Positions 8,427 to 17,040 are shown, counted from the stretch's first letter. The stretch is DNA of 46,302 nucleotides from Flavobacteriales bacterium (GCA_027065715.1 JAMONO010000040.1:1-46302); one strand, 5' to 3'. The notes: generated by a model from the sequence alone, not told the origin. Program-made: numbers and translations.

Positions 8427-10169
8427 TTATTGGAAAAATGATTTTTTTAGGGTTACATCTTCTGGTATATCTTTCATAGCTTTTTTTCCGAGTATCAAAT
8501 CTTTTTCTTTCCATTTGAGTCCGGTGCCGGGGCTTTTCAAGGTAAGCATCTCTTCGGTTAATATGGTTCCTTTTTTGATAGGCACTTTACTCACCAAACT
8601 TCGCGCTAGTTTTTCTTTAGCCACTTGGGTAACCGGATCAACGGTTTTAATGCCGTCCCCCAGTGTTTTTCGAGCATCACGGATATATTGAATCATTTTG
8701 GTGAGTTCTTCCTTCTCGGCACTCCCCGCTTGATCACTGCCTTTCATGGCTTTATTTAGGGTAATATGTTTTTCAATTACCGAAGCGCCTAATATAGAGG
8801 CGGTTACGGAGGCGATAATACCGGTGGTGTGATCGGAAAAACCAACTATTTTTCCATAACGTTTTTTCAGAGTATCCATCACCCGCAAATTAACACGTTC
8901 CAAATCGGCGGGATATTGAGAAATGCATTGTAAAATGATGATATCTTTCCTGTTTTTGCCCAGTATTTCTATGGCATCATCAATATCTTCTAAACTGGCC
9001 ATTCCAGTTGAAATAATCACCGGTTTTCCGGTTTCCGCTAAGCGTTTCAGTAGAGGCAGATTGGTTAAGTCGCGAGAAGCTACTTTATAAAAAGGAACTT
9101 CAAGGCGTTCCATTATTTCCACCGAAGGAATATCGGTAGGGGTTACAAAATAGGTAATGCCGCGGGCGTTAGCATATTCTTTTAATTCTTTGTGTTGTCC
9201 TTCGTTGAGTTCCAAGGCAATCCGGTGTTCGCCGTAAGTTTTGCCAAAAGAATTGGGATTGTCATAAGGTTTGTTGAAAGCCTCTTTGGTTAGTTCCGAA
9301 GCAATGTCTCTTTTTTGAAATTTAACGGCATTGGCACCGGCTTCCACGGCCATGTCGATGAGTTGTTTAGCTAACTCAACACTACCATTGTGGTTTTGCC
9401 CTATTTCTGCTATGATGTATGTGGGATATGCTTCTCCAACATATGTTCCGTTTAAATTTACTAAAACATGTTTTTGTTGATTAGAAGGCATAATATGCTC
9501 GAAAAAAGCATAAATTTTATCAAAATTTAGAAAATTTTCTTGTGATAAGTGTTTGTAAAGTTTATCGAATTTTTTTAATTGTTCTAATGTGTCTATAGTA
9601 AGAAATGGATCAAGGTCTGGTCTTAAACCCTCAAAATCATTTGGAAGTTTTTGAACTTTGAAAATGTCGTGATTTTTCCGGATAAAAGGTGTAACGTGCT
9701 CTTGATCAAAAAAGTCATTTGTTAATCGGTTTATTTCTCTTAGAGTCCCAACTCTTATAAACTCAGGGACAACATGAGATAATCCATCAATATATGTGTA
9801 GTCATATTTGTCTTGTACATGAAGTTTATAAGCTTTTTTGGTTATTGGCAAATTATTTAAAGGATTGTCAGCAGTGAATCTTATAATTAAATCATTCTCA
9901 GTTAAGTGTTTGCTGGCTTCAACAAATCTATTTAATACATTTAATGCATCTCCTCTAAAAACCTTTATTCCTAAATCTTTAACAGCAGATTCAATAGGGT
10001 CGTCAGCGACAGCATCGGTTGTAGCTACAATTATATCATCAATAAAATCGATTTTCTTAACAGATTCAATAACTCTATATAATAATGGTACACCATTAAC
10101 AGACATCAGTGATTTTCCTCTAAGTCTACTGCTTAGCATTCTTGCTTGGATGATTGCTGTTTTTTTCAT
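8427..10169 (-). CDS. Bifunctional SpsF-type cytidylyltransferase / NeuB-type sialic acid synthase fusion
   Basis: The 580-residue protein joins two enzymes that are usually separate. Residues 1 to about 228 are a cytidylyltransferase of the SpsF/acylneuraminate type (IIQARMLSSRLRGKSL at the N-terminus; RFTADNPL in the middle). Residues about 240-500 are a NeuB/SpsE-type synthase (AEIGQNHNG near 252-260, KFQKRD, STGMAS, EKHITL), which condenses phosphoenolpyruvate with a hexosamine-type sugar. The end, about 515-578, is an SAF (antifreeze-like) domain. One chain could thus make a nonulosonic acid and activate it with CMP. It is the promoter-proximal gene of the operon. The N-terminal half is markedly more AT-rich than the synthase half (sampled 60-base lines: about 23-30% GC near 9841-10080, about 48-50% near 8701 and 9301), suggesting a mosaic origin. 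Confidence 0.88.
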   Translation of the reverse strand: MKKTAIIQARMLSSRLRGKSLMSVNGVPLLYRVIESVKKIDFIDDIIVATTDAVADDPIESAVKDLGIKVFRGDALNVLNRFVEASKHLTENDLIIRFTADNPLNNLPITKKAYKLHVQDKYDYTYIDGLSHVVPEFIRVGTLREINRLTNDFFDQEHVTPFIRKNHDIFKVQKLPNDFEGLRPDLDPFLTIDTLEQLKKFDKLYKHLSQENFLNFDKIYAFFEHIMPSNQQKHVLVNLNGTYVGEAYPTYIIAEIGQNHNGSVELAKQLIDMAVEAGANAVKFQKRDIASELTKEAFNKPYDNPNSFGKTYGEHRIALELNEGQHKELKEYANARGITYFVTPTDIPSVEIMERLEVPFYKVASRDLTNLPLLKRLAETGKPVIISTGMASLEDIDDAIEILGKNRKDIIILQCISQYPADLERVNLRVMDTLKKRYGKIVGFSDHTTGIIASVTASILGASVIEKHITLNKAMKGSDQAGSAEKEELTKMIQYIRDARKTLGDGIKTVDPVTQVAKEKLARSLVSKVPIKKGTILTEEMLTLKSPGTGLKWKEKDLILGKKAMKDIPEDVTLKKSFFQ

Positions 10170-10199
10170 ATATGCCTAAATTTCATAGCTTTTACTAGA

Positions 10200-10223
10200 T
10201 TCCTTTCTAAAAGAAGAAAGGAA
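10200..10223 (-). promoter_or_regulatory. Leader hairpin of the glycan operon
   Basis: A perfect 9-bp inverted repeat (10200-10208 with 10215-10223, loop of 6) lies in the untranslated leader, between the predicted start of transcription near 10234 and the first codon at 10169. It has no following T-run on the minus strand, so it is not an obvious terminator. It may stabilise the mRNA or regulate the operon; this is inference. Confidence 0.35.
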
Positions 10224-10239
10224 ACATATTTAAACCCCA

Positions 10240-10270
10240 CAAAGATATAATTTTTACCCACATACTTCAA
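10240..10270 (-). promoter_or_regulatory. Promoter of the glycan operon (Bacteroidota -33/-7 type)
   Basis: On the minus strand there is TTG at 10268-10270, a 20-nt spacer, and TATCTTTG at 10240-10247. Both elements match the known Bacteroidota housekeeping promoter (TTG, then TAnnTTTG) and the spacing is ideal. It would give a leader of about 65 nt before the fusion gene and drive the eight-gene operon. Confidence 0.7.
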
Positions 10271-10346
10271 TAATTTTTTTAAACTTAGCATCAAGGTTAG
10301 TTAGACTATTTTCGGACGGGACAAAAGTTTGACAAAGTTTTTTATT

Positions 10347-10372
10347 TTGAATACATTTTTTGCGTATCTTTA
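10347..10372 (+). promoter_or_regulatory. Weak candidate promoter for the A2M lipoprotein gene
   Basis: TTG at 10347-10349 and TATCTTTA at 10365-10372 resemble the Bacteroidota promoter, but the last base of the -7 box differs and the spacing is short (15 nt). It lies 33 bases before the start codon. Confidence 0.3.
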
Positions 10373-10404
10373 TTGCAGTTTTTACCTAAAATATTTTTAA
10401 AATT

Positions 10405-13400
10405 ATGAAAAAACATATTTTTATAATCAAATTATCAGTCGTTTTTCTTCTTTTACCGGCTGTATTTTTTATTTCTTGTCAAGACCAAAATCAAAAAAAC
10501 AAATCGGCAAATCCCGAATTTACCGCCTATATACAAGCTTTTACATCGGGCGTAATATCCAATACCGACCCTATCGAAATAGAATTGACCGAAGCACAAA
10601 ATATTCACCCCGGCGATAAAATAGATCAAAATCTTTTTGTTTTTGAACCCGACATCGAAGGAACTGCCGTTTGGAAAAGTCCTTTTTCCATAGTTTTTAC
10701 ACCCGACCAAAAACTACCCAACGGACAAGTTTACAAAGCACAATTCAAGTTGTCAGAAATAATGGACGTGCCTTCCAAACTCAAAACTTTTACTTTCGGA
10801 TTTCAAACCAAAACACAAGCTGTTGATGTGCAAACACGCGGTATGCAAGCTTATGATGACAAAAACCTGCAATGGAACAAACTCGAAGGAACTTTAACTA
10901 CCGCCGATTTTGCCGAAAATACCGAAGTCGAAAAGTGCCTTACAGCCGTTCAAAATACCAAAGAAAAAATTATACGCTGGACACACAATTACGACCGAAA
11001 AATTCATTATTTCGTCATCGACAGCATATACAGAGGCGACGACAAAGGACAAGTTATTGTGCAGTGGAATGCCCAACCCGTAGGAGGAAAAAATCAAGGT
11101 AACAAAACCATTGTCATTCCATCGATCAATAATTTTGAAGTGATGAACGTAGTGGTTATCAACGAACCGGACCAAATCGTAAAGGTATTTTTTTCAGACC
11201 CCATCAATTCCAAACAAAACCTCAAAGGCTTGTTGCGTTTCAAAAACAAAACACCTCTGCGGTATCAAGTAACCGGCAATACCTTGAAAATTTACCCCAA
11301 AAAACGCATCAAAAAACCCACTTCGTTAATCATAAATCGAAATATTCGCAATAGCATGGGAAGGCGTTTAAAAGATGATTATGTCGAAAAAATAATTTTT
11401 ACCAGTCTCAAACCCGACCTCAAATCTATCAGCAAAGGCAATATTATGCCCAATTCCAAAGGCTTGATTTTTCCTTTTAAAGCCGTCAATCTAAAAGCGG
11501 TTAATGTCAAAATCATTAAAATTTTTGAAAACAATGTGCATCAGTTTTTTCAAGTAAATCGTTACGACGGCAAACGCGAATTGGCTCGGGTAGGACGAGT
11601 CGTTTACAAAAAAACCGTTCCTTTGACTTCCGACAAAGCCATTGATTACGGCACTTGGAATACCTTTGCGCTGGATTTGTCCGAAATGATTAAAGTAGAA
11701 CCCGGAGCGGTATATCGGGTCGAGTTGTCTTTTGGTCCCAAACAGTCCTTGTATGAATGTCCCAATGCCGAAAATCTCAATTTTACCGACGCAAGTGATA
11801 TAGACGATGACAAATACGACGGACCCGACAATCAAGACGAATATTATTACGACGAGTATGAATATTACGACGATTACGAATACGAACATCGAGATAATCC
11901 GTGCGATTTAAGTTATTACAGAAGTAAAAAACATCGTATAAGTCAAAATATTTTGGCTTCCGATTTCGGTATCATTACCAAAGAAGACGACAACCACAAC
12001 CTCAATGTATTTGTAACCGACTTACTTACCACTCAAAACCTTGCCAATGTCGATATTTCGGTTTATAATTATCAAAACCAACTTATTGGCAAAGCAACAA
12101 CCAACGCACAAGGAAGAGCTATATTGTCCATTGACAAAAAACCTTTCTTGTTGGTAGCTCAAAAAGACGGTCAATACGGTTATTTGCGCCTCGACGACGG
12201 AAGTTCATTATCGCTCAGTATGTTCAATGTCAGTGGCAACAAAGTAAATAAAGGTGTCAAAGGCTATTTATTTGCCGAACGGGGAGTTTGGCGCCCGGGT
12301 GACAGTATCTTTCTGAATTTTGTTTTGCATGACCTCAACAAACAATTGCCCGATAACCATCCGGTTGTTCTGGAAGTCTATACACCTCAAAATCAATTGT
12401 TTTTGCGAAAAACCAATACCCATCCGATTCATAATTTTTATGATTTTCGTTTTGCTGCACCTTCCGATGCCCTCACCGGAAATTGGACTGCACGCATCAA
12501 AGTTGGTGGTGTGTCTTTTGACAAAATCTTAAAAATAGAAGCCATTAAACCCAATCGGTTAAAAATAAAACTCAATTTTCCTCAAAAAATATTACATAGC
12601 AACGACCGTCAAGTCAAACTGCAAGCCCAATGGTTGCACGGTGCACCGGCTTCAAACCTCAAAGCCGTGGTCGAAATGAAACTCAGTGCCGGAAAAACCC
12701 GTTTTTCCGATTACCCCGATTTTAGTTTTGACGATGTTTCAAAAAGTTTCTATGGCGATACCCAAACACTCTTTGATGCCCGCCTCAATGCCGACGGCGA
12801 AGCCGTAGTGCCTATCGATATCAATGTCGCCAATGCTCCGGGTATGCTCAAAGCCGCCTTTAAAACCCGTGTGTTCGAAAAAGGAGGTGATTTTAGCGTG
12901 GACAGATATAATATAATGTATTCGCCTTACAAAACTTATGTCGGAGTAAAAATTCCCAAAGGCAAAGGCTGGAACAATGCTTTATATACCGATGAAGTCA
13001 ATTTGATACCCATAGTTACGGTCGATGAATACGGTAAGCCCGTTAATCGCAAAAAACTAAAAATCGAAGTTTACGAAATATCATGGCGATGGTGGTGGCA
13101 ACGTGACAGCAACGAAAACTTAGGGTATTATTTAAGCTCAAGCAGTGCAAACAAAATTTTGACCGATTATATTTCAACTCAAAACGGAAAAGCTATTTAT
13201 AAACTCAAGTTCCCCGAAAACAGTTGGGGACGAAAATTCATCAAAATAACCGACCCTGTTTCGGGACACAGCACCGGAAAAATATTTTATACCGATTACA
13301 AAGGTTGGTGGACTAATCCCGAAAACAAAGCCCCGGGAGGAGCCGAAATGCTGACTTTCAATACCAATAAGAAAAAATATAAAACCGGCGAAGAGGTAAT

Positions 13401-15963
13401 AATCAATCTGCCGGTAAGTAAACAAGGCAAAGCTCTGATTAGTATTGAAAACGGAAGCAGATTGATAGACGCCTTTTGGACCGACATTTCCCGAGAACAA
13501 CATCAAGTAAGTTTTACTACTACTGATGAAATGGCACCTAATGTGTATATCCATATTTCATACATACAACCACACAATCAATCCGAAAATGACCGTCCCA
13601 TACGTTTATATGGTGTACAAGGTATTGCCGTCGAAAACCCCGATTCGCATCTGCAACCGGTTATCGATATGCCCGACCAATTGCGTCCCGAAAAAGAAGT
13701 AAGCATCAAAGTAAGTGAAAAAAACGGCAAACCTATGACCTATTCGGTTTTTGTGGTCGATGAAGGTTTGTTGGATTTAACCCGCTTCAAAACGCCCGAT
13801 CCGTGGCAAACTTTCTATGCCCGCGAAGCGCTGGGAGTCAAAACTTATGATATGTATAATTATGTAATGGGTGCTTTTAGCGGTCAAATTGCAGGTTTGT
13901 TTGCCATAGGCGGCGATGAAGATCTGCAAGAAACCGGCAACAAAAAAGCCAATCGGTTTAAACCGGTGGTTAAATTTTTAGGCACTTTCAACTTAAAAAA
14001 AGGACAATCGCAGACCCACAAGTTTATCATGCCCAATTATGTCGGTTCGGTACGTACCATGGTAGTTGCCGGAAATATACAAGGAGCTTACGGCTCAGCC
14101 GACAAAACCACACCCGTCAAAAAATCCCTGATGGTATTGGCAACTATGCCACGTGTATTGGGACCCCAAGAACAAGTGCAGTTGCCCGTTACGGTTTTTG
14201 CAATGGATAAAAAAATAAAAAATGTCAAAATAAAAATAAAAACCAACGATTTGTTACAAATTAAAGATCAAAATGTCAAAAATTTGCACTTTGATGCCGA
14301 AGGTGAACAAATGCAGTACTTCAATTTGGAAGTTGCCCGAAAAACCGGTGTTGCCAAAATAAATATCGAAGTAAGCGGAAACGGTGAAAAAGCCCGATAC
14401 AGTATGGAAATCCCCGTGCGAATAGCCAATCCCGAAATAACCCGTGTCAAAGAAGCCGTCTTACAAAATCAAAGTTCAACCGGCTTGGATTATGTGCCGA
14501 TCGGAATTACCGGAACCAATAAAGCCGTATTGGAAGTATCAAGCATACCACCTGTCAATTTGGAACAACGTATGGAATATCTCGTGCAATATCCGCACGG
14601 TTGTATCGAACAAACCACATCGTCGGTGTTTCCGCAATTATATTTAAACGACTTAACCGAAATAGATAATCGAAAAAAAGCCGAAATACAAGACAATATT
14701 ACCGCCGGTTTGGAACGTCTAAAACGTTTTCAATTAAGTAACGGCGGATTTACCTATTGGCCGGGCGAAAATACGCAAGCCGATGATTGGGGCACCAATT
14801 ATGCCGGTCATTTTATCATCGAAGCCCAACAAAAAGGTTACCGCTTACCTGCGAATATGTTGCAAAAATGGATTCGTTTTCAACAAAAAAGAGCTGCCGA
14901 CTGGTCACCCGGCAATACCGTTTCTTACGGAGCGAGAACCCGTCAAATGATACAAGCTTATCGTTTATATACATTGGCTCTTGCCGGAAAACCGGCTTTG
15001 GGTGCCATGAACCGTTTTCGCGAAATAAAAAATATGTATCCGGCTGCCCGTTGGCGATTGATAGCCACCTATTATTTATCCGGAAAAAAATCAATCGCTC
15101 AAAATATGATGCAAAATCTCTCAACCCATGTCGATAAATACATCGAACTAAACGGAACTTACGGCAACAGCCAACGTGACCAAGCCATGATATTGGAAAC
15201 ACTGATTTGGTTGGAAGATTATGCAAAAGCCAAAATTATGCTGGATAATGTAGCTGCCAATCTGTCGTCAAATAATTGGATGAGCACCCAAACTACGGCT
15301 TATTCATTATTGGCAATTTCAAAATTTGTCGAAAAACAAGGACACGAACCTATCCGATTTAGCCTAATAGCCCCCCGTATTAAAAACAAAACCTTTAAAA
15401 CCGACAAAGCTTTGATGCAAATACCTTTGTCTTTTAAAAATACAGGTGCTTCGCATGTGCAAATCAATAGCAAAACATCTAAAATTTTGTTTGTTAGATT
15501 GATTAATAGCGGTATTCCGCTCGAAAGCAATGATTTGGCTTATGACAAAAACTTAAGTATGCAAATTTCTTATTTGGACATAAACGGAAATCCCATTGAT
15601 GAAACCAATATCAAACAAGGAACCGATTTTGTTATCGAAGTGCGTATCAAACATCCGGGTATTTTAAACGCTTACAAAAATATGGCACTTACTCAAATCT
15701 TTCCTTCGGGTTGGGAAATAACCAATGCCCGTATGGATAACATCAATCGTTGGACATCGGATAAATTTACCTATCAGGATGTGCGCGACGACCGTGTCAT
15801 GACCTATTTTGATTTGCAAGAAGGACGTCAAAAAACTTATCGTATTATGGCTAACGCTGCTTATGCGGGCGAATATTATTTGCCTTCAATCAAATGCGAA
15901 GCCATGTATGACAATAATATCATCAATATAACCAACGGAAAATGGATAAAAGTTGTCAAATAA
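10405..15963 (+). CDS. Alpha-2-macroglobulin family lipoprotein
   Basis: The 1852-residue protein begins with a lipoprotein signal (hydrophobic residues 9-24, lipobox FISC with Cys25) and should be membrane-anchored at the cell surface or in the periplasm. The macroglobulin domains are followed by the alpha-2-macroglobulin core (VVDEGLLDLTRF, about residue 1117 onward) and an intact thioester motif Cys1400-Ile-Glu-Gln1403 within PHGCIEQTT, then the helical thioester domain with FTYWPG. Known bacterial relatives trap proteases that attack the cell. An unusual insert at about residues 462-500 is packed with Asp, Tyr and Glu. The partner peptidoglycan enzyme PBP1C, often adjacent in other bacteria, is absent here. 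The gene stands alone, divergent from the glycan operon, and its GC and codon use resemble the genes to its right. Length is typical of Bacteroidota members of the family. Confidence 0.93.
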   Translation: MKKHIFIIKLSVVFLLLPAVFFISCQDQNQKNKSANPEFTAYIQAFTSGVISNTDPIEIELTEAQNIHPGDKIDQNLFVFEPDIEGTAVWKSPFSIVFTPDQKLPNGQVYKAQFKLSEIMDVPSKLKTFTFGFQTKTQAVDVQTRGMQAYDDKNLQWNKLEGTLTTADFAENTEVEKCLTAVQNTKEKIIRWTHNYDRKIHYFVIDSIYRGDDKGQVIVQWNAQPVGGKNQGNKTIVIPSINNFEVMNVVVINEPDQIVKVFFSDPINSKQNLKGLLRFKNKTPLRYQVTGNTLKIYPKKRIKKPTSLIINRNIRNSMGRRLKDDYVEKIIFTSLKPDLKSISKGNIMPNSKGLIFPFKAVNLKAVNVKIIKIFENNVHQFFQVNRYDGKRELARVGRVVYKKTVPLTSDKAIDYGTWNTFALDLSEMIKVEPGAVYRVELSFGPKQSLYECPNAENLNFTDASDIDDDKYDGPDNQDEYYYDEYEYYDDYEYEHRDNPCDLSYYRSKKHRISQNILASDFGIITKEDDNHNLNVFVTDLLTTQNLANVDISVYNYQNQLIGKATTNAQGRAILSIDKKPFLLVAQKDGQYGYLRLDDGSSLSLSMFNVSGNKVNKGVKGYLFAERGVWRPGDSIFLNFVLHDLNKQLPDNHPVVLEVYTPQNQLFLRKTNTHPIHNFYDFRFAAPSDALTGNWTARIKVGGVSFDKILKIEAIKPNRLKIKLNFPQKILHSNDRQVKLQAQWLHGAPASNLKAVVEMKLSAGKTRFSDYPDFSFDDVSKSFYGDTQTLFDARLNADGEAVVPIDINVANAPGMLKAAFKTRVFEKGGDFSVDRYNIMYSPYKTYVGVKIPKGKGWNNALYTDEVNLIPIVTVDEYGKPVNRKKLKIEVYEISWRWWWQRDSNENLGYYLSSSSANKILTDYISTQNGKAIYKLKFPENSWGRKFIKITDPVSGHSTGKIFYTDYKGWWTNPENKAPGGAEMLTFNTNKKKYKTGEEVIINLPVSKQGKALISIENGSRLIDAFWTDISREQHQVSFTTTDEMAPNVYIHISYIQPHNQSENDRPIRLYGVQGIAVENPDSHLQPVIDMPDQLRPEKEVSIKVSEKNGKPMTYSVFVVDEGLLDLTRFKTPDPWQTFYAREALGVKTYDMYNYVMGAFSGQIAGLFAIGGDEDLQETGNKKANRFKPVVKFLGTFNLKKGQSQTHKFIMPNYVGSVRTMVVAGNIQGAYGSADKTTPVKKSLMVLATMPRVLGPQEQVQLPVTVFAMDKKIKNVKIKIKTNDLLQIKDQNVKNLHFDAEGEQMQYFNLEVARKTGVAKINIEVSGNGEKARYSMEIPVRIANPEITRVKEAVLQNQSSTGLDYVPIGITGTNKAVLEVSSIPPVNLEQRMEYLVQYPHGCIEQTTSSVFPQLYLNDLTEIDNRKKAEIQDNITAGLERLKRFQLSNGGFTYWPGENTQADDWGTNYAGHFIIEAQQKGYRLPANMLQKWIRFQQKRAADWSPGNTVSYGARTRQMIQAYRLYTLALAGKPALGAMNRFREIKNMYPAARWRLIATYYLSGKKSIAQNMMQNLSTHVDKYIELNGTYGNSQRDQAMILETLIWLEDYAKAKIMLDNVAANLSSNNWMSTQTTAYSLLAISKFVEKQGHEPIRFSLIAPRIKNKTFKTDKALMQIPLSFKNTGASHVQINSKTSKILFVRLINSGIPLESNDLAYDKNLSMQISYLDINGNPIDETNIKQGTDFVIEVRIKHPGILNAYKNMALTQIFPSGWEITNARMDNINRWTSDKFTYQDVRDDRVMTYFDLQEGRQKTYRIMANAAYAGEYYLPSIKCEAMYDNNIINITNGKWIKVVK

Positions 15964-16037
15964 TTGCGAAAACTTTATACCGAACAAACTGTGTCTCAAT
16001 GACTTCTTTGTTGAAAAATAGTGAAACATACAACAGC

Positions 16038-16069
16038 GTAACATTTGTAACACTCTGATATTGTGTAAC
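16038..16069 (+). promoter_or_regulatory. Repeated GTAAC motifs upstream of the sigma-54 promoter
   Basis: GTAAC occurs at 16038-16042, 16047-16051 and 16065-16069. These lie about 50-80 bases before the predicted transcription start of the sigma-54 promoter, where an enhancer-binding activator could bind. The motif is not a recognised site, so this is a candidate only. Confidence 0.25.
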
Positions 16070-16093
16070 TTATATGACGTTCATTTTTTATTG

Positions 16094-16109
16094 TGGCACA
16101 AAAATTGCA
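16094..16109 (+). promoter_or_regulatory. Sigma-54 (RpoN) promoter
   Basis: TGGCAC at 16094-16099, one A, four A residues, then TTGCA at 16105-16109 match the -24/-12 sigma-54 consensus (TGGCACn-N4-TTGCA) at every key base with correct spacing. Transcription should begin near 16120, about 20 bases before the start codon of the DUF4382 lipoprotein. This also rules out the upstream in-frame ATG at 16074 as start codon, because it would precede the promoter. Confidence 0.8.
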
Positions 16110-16142
16110 AGTGGTATTGGCACTAATATAAAAACAATGATT

Positions 16143-16982
16143 ATGAAATCAAATGTAAAAACAAGTATGAAAATTTTCATGATGTTATTAATCTTCGGAA
16201 GTTTAATGACAGCCTGTAAGAAAGACGAAGAAGAAACCAAAGTAGCGGTTCAAATGACCGATGACCCTTTTCCTATGGAAATGGTTCGAGCTGCTAAAAT
16301 AGGTGTAGCCAAAATAGAATTAAAAGATGCCAATGGCAATTATTTTACCGTATTTAACGGCAATACCGAAGTAAATATGGTCGAATATACCAACGGTGCT
16401 ACTGCCGAAGTATCGGTAAATACCGTTCCGGCGGGCACTTATACCGAAGCCAAAATAACCCTTAGCAATGCTTCTGTCGAATTAACCGACGGAAGACATT
16501 TTGATGCCAATGTTTCGGCTTCATTAACTTATAATGTCAAAATTAATCCGGCGGTTGAAGTGGCAGAAGGCGAAACCGGAGCGTTGCTTATCGATATGGA
16601 TTTATCCGACAGTTTTCAATTTCAAGGCGCCATGATGGGCGGTTGGGTAAACGACATTGCCGATATAACCGGTTTGCGTGTTTTTAACCCCGATTTTAGA
16701 GCAGTCAATTTGGCTCAAACAGGAAGTATTGAAGGACAAGTAACCGACGACAACGGTAATCCGGTGGCTTATGCTTTTGTCGAAGTAAAATACGACTATG
16801 ACGACGACGGTATGCCCGAAAGTGTTTCGACCATAGCCGATGCCAACGGACATTATGCCATTATCGGTTTGCCTTCCGGAAGCTACGATATGTATTGCGA
16901 GTTTCAAGATGACGATGCCGATGTTGATAACATAACCGTTACGGTAAACCACGAAACTACGGTTAATGTAACCATAGACTAA
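16143..16982 (+). CDS. DUF4382 lipoprotein with C-terminal carboxypeptidase-regulatory-like domain
   Basis: From the ATG at 16143 the product has 279 residues; an ATG two codons earlier (16137) is equally possible. A lipoprotein signal with LMTAC places the lipidated Cys at residue 25. Residues about 30-180 match the DUF4382 pattern found in Bacteroidota lipoproteins (KVAVQMTDDPFP, AKIGVAKIELKD, VPAGTYTEAKITLSN). The C-terminal 90 residues form a carboxypeptidase-regulatory-like beta sandwich (GSIEGQVTDDNGNPVAYAFV ... GHYAIIGLPSGSYDM). Acidic runs suggest metal or calcium contact, but nothing specific. Its function is unknown; it should sit in the outer membrane or periplasm. The sigma-54 promoter directly upstream implies activator-dependent, condition-specific expression. 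A strong terminator follows. Confidence 0.85.
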   Translation: MKSNVKTSMKIFMMLLIFGSLMTACKKDEEETKVAVQMTDDPFPMEMVRAAKIGVAKIELKDANGNYFTVFNGNTEVNMVEYTNGATAEVSVNTVPAGTYTEAKITLSNASVELTDGRHFDANVSASLTYNVKINPAVEVAEGETGALLIDMDLSDSFQFQGAMMGGWVNDIADITGLRVFNPDFRAVNLAQTGSIEGQVTDDNGNPVAYAFVEVKYDYDDDGMPESVSTIADANGHYAIIGLPSGSYDMYCEFQDDDADVDNITVTVNHETTVNVTID

Positions 16983-17007
16983 ATTTATCGAACTATCAAT
17001 TTTTTTT

Positions 17008-17040
17008 AAACCGCTTGTAAGTTTTTGCAAGCGGTTTTTT
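17008..17040 (+). terminator. Rho-independent terminator after the DUF4382 gene
   Basis: A perfect 10-bp stem (17008-17017 with 17028-17037; CCGCTTG paired with CAAGCGG) is followed by a run of T residues. Confidence 0.85.

Noticed and set aside
11491-11889. Long antisense frames within the A2M gene (also around 14816-15226)
   Set aside because: They mirror the codon bias of the real gene. The products are low-complexity Ile/Val/Phe strings with no family match.
11790-11900. Repetitive GAC/TAT-rich tract that could look like a tandem repeat or short CRISPR-like array
   Set aside because: It is in frame within the A2M gene and codes for an acidic tyrosine-rich insert. There are no regular repeats and spacers.
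16114-16122. Second TTGGCAC-like sequence just after the sigma-54 promoter
   Set aside because: It has no TTGC at the required spacing and is probably a chance partial match.
16074-16142. Upstream ATG extending the DUF4382 protein by 23 residues
   Set aside because: It would start before the sigma-54 promoter and place a non-signal segment ahead of the lipoprotein signal.
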